IMG/VR virus record: IMGVR_UViG_3300036819_000345
Location: 1-42,052 of that record
Reading direction: 5' to 3' (one strand)
Length of the DNA: 42,052 nt
Source: a virus
Positions 39,018-42,052 of this stretch are shown here, piece after piece. A program made the position numbers and the translations under genes. Numbering within the stretch: the stretch's first letter is position 1; each line of letters starts with the position of its first letter. Under the pieces are notes generated by a model. It searched no databases and was not told where the DNA came from. It was given only the letters and a program-made list of their open reading frames with translations.

Positions 39018-39398
39018 ATGGCACCGCGGGGGGAATCTCTGGACGGGCGGCTGGCCCGCGTCGAAGAAGCGGTCGCGGGCTTCAAGGAAGACCGGATAGA
39101 GGCGCGGCAGGACCGCAAGGACATCATCAGCCGCCTCGATGCGATGACGCAGACGCTGATGTCCACCAGCGCGGCGGTGACGCATCTCAGTCTTGAGAAA
39201 TGCGGCGAGCGGTTGGACCGCCTCGAAAGCAGCATGGACGACGTGGACGCGCGCACCAAAGATGTTCCTGCGCTGATCCGCGATTTCTGGTTTGTCCGCA
39301 CGCTAATCGGCGGCGGCTGGCGGGCGTTTCTCACGCTTGGTGGCGGAGCAGCCATCGCGGCGCTGGTAGGCGCCGGCGTCGCGCATTTCATTCACTAG
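39018..39398 (+). CDS. XhlA-like membrane-anchored coiled-coil protein
   Basis: The ATG follows the holin-spanin stop immediately. The product is 126 residues. About residues 5-90 are a charged coiled coil (LDGRLARVEEAVAGFKEDRIEARQDRKDIISRLDAM...CGERLDRLESSMDDVDARTKD). A C-terminal transmembrane helix (WRAFLTLGGGAAIAALVGAGVAHFI) follows. This layout is that of haemolysin XhlA and related phage holin accessories. A lysis role is likely from position. Confidence 0.7.
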   Translation: MAPRGESLDGRLARVEEAVAGFKEDRIEARQDRKDIISRLDAMTQTLMSTSAAVTHLSLEKCGERLDRLESSMDDVDARTKDVPALIRDFWFVRTLIGGGWRAFLTLGGGAAIAALVGAGVAHFIH

Positions 39399-39435
39399 CC
39401 ACTTCAACCTTCGCAACGAAAAGGAAGCCGCAATC

Positions 39436-39807
39436 ATGGCCTTCATAAACACTGATGCCTACGACGCTGCTCTCGACTGGATTCGCACCAACGGAACGCG
39501 GCTGGATATCTGTTCGGCGGAACCTGCGGATTACGCTGCGGTCGCCACGGACTCGCTCGGCCACAAAACCTCGCTCTCCATCGGCGCCGATGGCGCTGGC
39601 ACACCGTCCGGCCGCAAGGTCACGGTCGCTGCCATTACGGATGGGACAGTCACCGCAACCGATACCGCAGCCTATTGGGCGATCACCGATGGGAGCAGCG
39701 TGCTTGTGGCCACTGGTCCGCTTGCATCCAGCCAAGATGTGACGAGCGGCAACACGTTCACGCTCGCGGCTTTCGATATCACGTTCCCGGCTGCGACATC
39801 GGCCTGA
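39436..39807 (+). CDS. Small phage protein, structural or fibre-associated
   Basis: The 123-residue product (MAFINTDAYDAALDWIRTNGTRLDICSAEPADYAAVATDSLGHKTS...) matches uncharacterised phage proteins with the LDICSAEPADYA motif and a beta-rich C-terminal half (TVTATDTAAYWAITDGSSVLVATGPLASSQDVTSGNTFTLAAFDITFP). They usually lie near tail-fibre genes of alphaproteobacterial phages. The position before the adhesin gene fits. It is probably a virion-surface or adaptor protein. Confidence 0.65.
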   Translation: MAFINTDAYDAALDWIRTNGTRLDICSAEPADYAAVATDSLGHKTSLSIGADGAGTPSGRKVTVAAITDGTVTATDTAAYWAITDGSSVLVATGPLASSQDVTSGNTFTLAAFDITFPAATSA

Positions 39808-39891
39808 TCGTTTCTCTGCATCGCCCGATAGCGTGGTCAGTTCTGGCGCAGCGCATTTTCTGCATGACCACATCCAAGGAGACTTCATCAC

Positions 39892-40050
39892 ATGATCCGC
39901 ATTCACTCGACCACGACGCGCAAGCACAAAGACATTTCCGACGATGACGTTGCGGCGCTGACGCCTGAAGCGGCGTTGGAATTGGTGCAGGGCGTTGCTG
40001 AGCATGACGCCGTCGAACCGCGGCCGGTCAAGAAACTCCCGACCGGCTGA
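39892..40050 (+). CDS. Small soluble protein, 52 aa
   Basis: The ATG at 39892 has a strong AAGGAG eleven bases before it. The product (MIRIHSTTTRKHKDISDDDVAALTPEAALELVQGVAEHDAVEPRPVKKLPTG) is acidic in the middle and ends with a basic tail. The length is in the range of small phage proteins of this region. No family is recognised. The 73 bases after it hold only the ribosome site of the next gene. Confidence 0.5.
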   Translation: MIRIHSTTTRKHKDISDDDVAALTPEAALELVQGVAEHDAVEPRPVKKLPTG

Positions 40051-40123
40051 TTTGTTCGCGCGAGAATTAACGGGGGCGCGCGGAAAGGTGCGGCCTATTT
40101 TCCATCGGCCTGAGAGGTAAGCC

Positions 40124-42052
40124 GTGGCAACAGTTACAGTCTTTCTCACCTCAGCCGATGTTCCCGATGGAACGTGGGTTGTCCCCGACGACTTCGGGGC
40201 ACCTTGGATAGTTGAGGCTGTAGGCTCGGGTGGTAATTCGTTCGGCAATGGTAATGGCGGCGGTGGCGGTGAATATGCCAAAAGCACCGATGCTGGCGGC
40301 TATACGATCACACCGGGCGATACGCTCTCTGTCTTTGTCGATACGGGAGGCGATGAAGCAGATAGCGGGATACAGGACAGCCTTGGCGCTACGATTGCAG
40401 ATGCCATTTCTGGGACCAATGCGAGTGGCCCTAGCGTCGGAATGGGCGGCACTGGCGGGACTGGTGATTATCTCGCAGATGGAAGCGCCGGTACACTTGG
40501 AAACACTTCTGTCCTGTCTCAAGGCGGAGGCGGTGGCCCGCCGGGCGGGCCAGATGGAGCCGGAACACTAGGCACCGATGCTACACCACTTGGTCCCGGA
40601 ACGGGCGGCCTAGCCAATAACGGAACGCCCTATTCGTGGGATGGCTCTCACGCATTAGGTAATGGTCCTGACGGAATTACGGGCACCGATGGCGTAGATG
40701 GCAATCCGTATGGCGCAGGCGCTAGTGGTGCTGGTGTCGCAACCGGCGCAGATGGCATCATTGTCATCACGTATACGCAGACGGGTGGCGGCGGAACTGA
40801 CCCTCTAACCGCAGATGGTATCGCGTCATCGCCTACGGTTGGCGCACCAGCGATTGGCCAGCATCATGCCCTCACGGCTGATGGCCTTGCCGCATCTGCT
40901 TTCGTTGGCGATCCCGCGTTCGGCCAAGCCCAAGCGTTATCGGCGTCAGCGCTTTCATCAGCGGCAAGTGTCGGGACGCCCGCCATTGCCGTTGCCAGCA
41001 ATCTTTCCGCCTCTGGCCTGTCGGTTACAGCGTCCATAGCCAAGCCTGCCGTCAAGCAGGTTCATGCTTTTGCGGCCACCGGAATTTCCAGCGTCATCAT
41101 CTTGGGAGTTGCGACGCTTGGAATTATCGAAAACCTTTCAGCGGTTTCGATTGAAGCGCAGCCCGGAATTGCCAGCCCGGCGATAGGCCAACGCCACGCT
41201 TTACTCGTGACGGCGATCAAGGCCAGCGCCACGGTTGGGAAACCGGTGGCCGGTGTTGTCGGCGAACTTGTCGCATCCCGCATCTCGTCCACTGCGCGTG
41301 TGGGAACAGCATCGTTCGGCCAGAAGCATGTTCTCTCTGCGTCGGGGACTAAGACGCAAGCCATTGTCGGCACGCCCGATATGTCCGGCGCCGTCCATCT
41401 TGCGGCCAGTGGCCTATACGCTCTGCCCAATGTCGCGCAACCCGGCATAGGGCAAGGCCACAATCTTTCTGCTCATGGGATCATCGGCTGCAGTACGCTT
41501 TCACGGCCCGCAATCGGCCAGCATCAATATCTGGCCGCACATGGAATTGTCGTTGGCAGCATCGTTGCGCGTCCCGCGCTAGATGCCGTCAAGCCGCTCG
41601 TCTTTAACCCCGCGTTCTTCACTGACGCATTTCCGCGTGTCATCCCAACAAACGCATGGCCACGCACCATTCCCACCAATGCGATTATAGGAAACATCAT
41701 GCAGACGTGGTCGCCAAAAACGCCCGATGAAGAAATCACCTACGCCATCGGCTTCGCGAAATTGCTGGATACATGCCCGACCGGAACCACGATTGAATCC
41801 ACTGTTTACTCGGTCATCGTGCGCGCCGGGAGCGATCCTAATGCTGCGACGATGCTGATGGGCGATCCGGTAATAAACTCGGACCCGGAATGCATCAATG
41901 GCGTGAACGTTCCGGCCGGGAAAGCCATCCTGCAGAAGGTCGGGCATGGCGTATCCGGCTGCATATACGTCTTCAACTGCAAGGCGACCTGTTCGGATGG
42001 GTCTGTTTTTGTGGAGCAGCGCCAACTCTCGGTGAACGCCATCGTGATCTAG
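40124..42052 (+). CDS. Large glycine-rich adhesin-like protein with twelve 22-residue repeats
   Basis: This 642-residue protein starts at GTG 40124 after GAGAGG. Residues about 1-225 form a glycine-rich beta domain (VEAVGSGGNSFGNGNGGGGGEYAKS..., GADGIIVITYTQ), like the fibre at 35425. Residues 228-491 are twelve 22-residue repeats of the form L(S/T)AxGIxxxxxVGxPAIGQxHx. The last 150 residues contain TWSPKTPDEEITYAIGFAKLLDTCPTGTTI, the pattern of phage fibre-tail adaptor domains (usually KDPDEVLDY). The stop codon is the last three bases of the window. It is likely a tail-associated receptor-binding protein. Confidence 0.7.
   Translation: MATVTVFLTSADVPDGTWVVPDDFGAPWIVEAVGSGGNSFGNGNGGGGGEYAKSTDAGGYTITPGDTLSVFVDTGGDEADSGIQDSLGATIADAISGTNASGPSVGMGGTGGTGDYLADGSAGTLGNTSVLSQGGGGGPPGGPDGAGTLGTDATPLGPGTGGLANNGTPYSWDGSHALGNGPDGITGTDGVDGNPYGAGASGAGVATGADGIIVITYTQTGGGGTDPLTADGIASSPTVGAPAIGQHHALTADGLAASAFVGDPAFGQAQALSASALSSAASVGTPAIAVASNLSASGLSVTASIAKPAVKQVHAFAATGISSVIILGVATLGIIENLSAVSIEAQPGIASPAIGQRHALLVTAIKASATVGKPVAGVVGELVASRISSTARVGTASFGQKHVLSASGTKTQAIVGTPDMSGAVHLAASGLYALPNVAQPGIGQGHNLSAHGIIGCSTLSRPAIGQHQYLAAHGIVVGSIVARPALDAVKPLVFNPAFFTDAFPRVIPTNAWPRTIPTNAIIGNIMQTWSPKTPDEEITYAIGFAKLLDTCPTGTTIESTVYSVIVRAGSDPNAATMLMGDPVINSDPECINGVNVPAGKAILQKVGHGVSGCIYVFNCKATCSDGSVFVEQRQLSVNAIVI
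40805..41596 (+). repeat. Twelve tandem 66-bp (22-residue) degenerate repeats
   Basis: Each unit follows LxAxGIxxxxxVGxPAIGQxHx, for example LTADGIASSPTVGAPAIGQH and LSAHGIIGCSTLSRPAIGQH. All twelve keep exactly 22 residues without gaps, but their DNA is well diverged, unlike the repeat array at 1-326. Confidence 0.8.

Noticed and set aside
1-42052. Circular genome with the repeat gene continuing from the right end
   Set aside because: Reading leftward past base 1 into the right edge does not continue the repeat (the next codons would be CTA GAT rather than AAC TGC), so the window cannot simply be closed.

Overview
The window looks like most of the genome of a temperate tailed bacteriophage or prophage, with a lambda-like lysogeny switch and head module joined to a Mu-like contractile tail. 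The host is probably an alphaproteobacterium. Base composition is high in G+C, there is a GapR/DUF2312-type protein and a DUF6456-like protein, and the early genes form long chains of 4-base start/stop overlaps. No integrase, excisionase, tRNA, CRISPR array or insertion sequence is visible. The left edge cuts through a tandem-repeat gene; the right edge coincides with the stop codon of the last gene.

Region 1 (1-2554) is the switch. A leftward operon (1308 to 1) encodes four small unknown proteins and a leucine-rich-repeat protein that runs off the left edge. A second leftward unit encodes a CI-like repressor and a secreted cysteine-rich protein. The order left promoter/operator, accessory gene, repressor, right operator, cro-like gene matches lambda. 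Five copies of an ACAAC-N4-GTTGT palindrome (two at 1351-1386, three at 2482-2543) overlap two nearly identical promoters.

Region 2 (2555-14565, rightward) is the early operon. It holds a YdaS/Cro-like regulator, a LexA-like winged helix, small overlapping ORFs, an HTH protein, a GapR-like protein with an Rmf-like tail, an AAA+ ATPase and a zinc-ribbon protein. It also holds three DNA methyltransferase-related genes (a C5 enzyme with ten internal repeats, a small NPPY enzyme and a helicase-methyltransferase fusion), a TSCPD protein, and a replication initiator with origin-like iterons inside its gene. It ends with a DUF6456-like protein followed by a promoter and a terminator-like hairpin.

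Region 3 (14663-23959) is packaging and head: a Z-like tail protein, both terminase subunits, gpW, portal, S49 protease, an acidic scaffold-like protein, gpD-like decoration protein, major capsid protein E and connectors. Region 4 (23956-36315) is a Mu-like contractile tail: terminator, sheath, tube, chaperones with a -1 frameshift site, tape measure with a lysozyme-like domain, gpN, gpP, gp45 spike, gp46, gp47, gp48 and two fibre proteins.

Region 5 (36302-42052) is lysis and surface: a T4-type lysozyme with a C-terminal membrane segment, a papain-like protease, a holin/Rz-like fusion with an Rz1-like lipoprotein embedded in another frame, an XhlA-like protein, and a large glycine-rich adhesin with twelve 22-residue repeats.

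The features most worth a second look are the leucine-rich-repeat array, whose copies differ only at predicted exposed strand positions; the duplicated operator/promoter modules; the origin-like iterons in the initiator gene; the repeat-expanded C5 methyltransferase; and the holin-spanin fusion with nested lipoprotein. Functions are assigned by sequence recognition alone; no database search was run.
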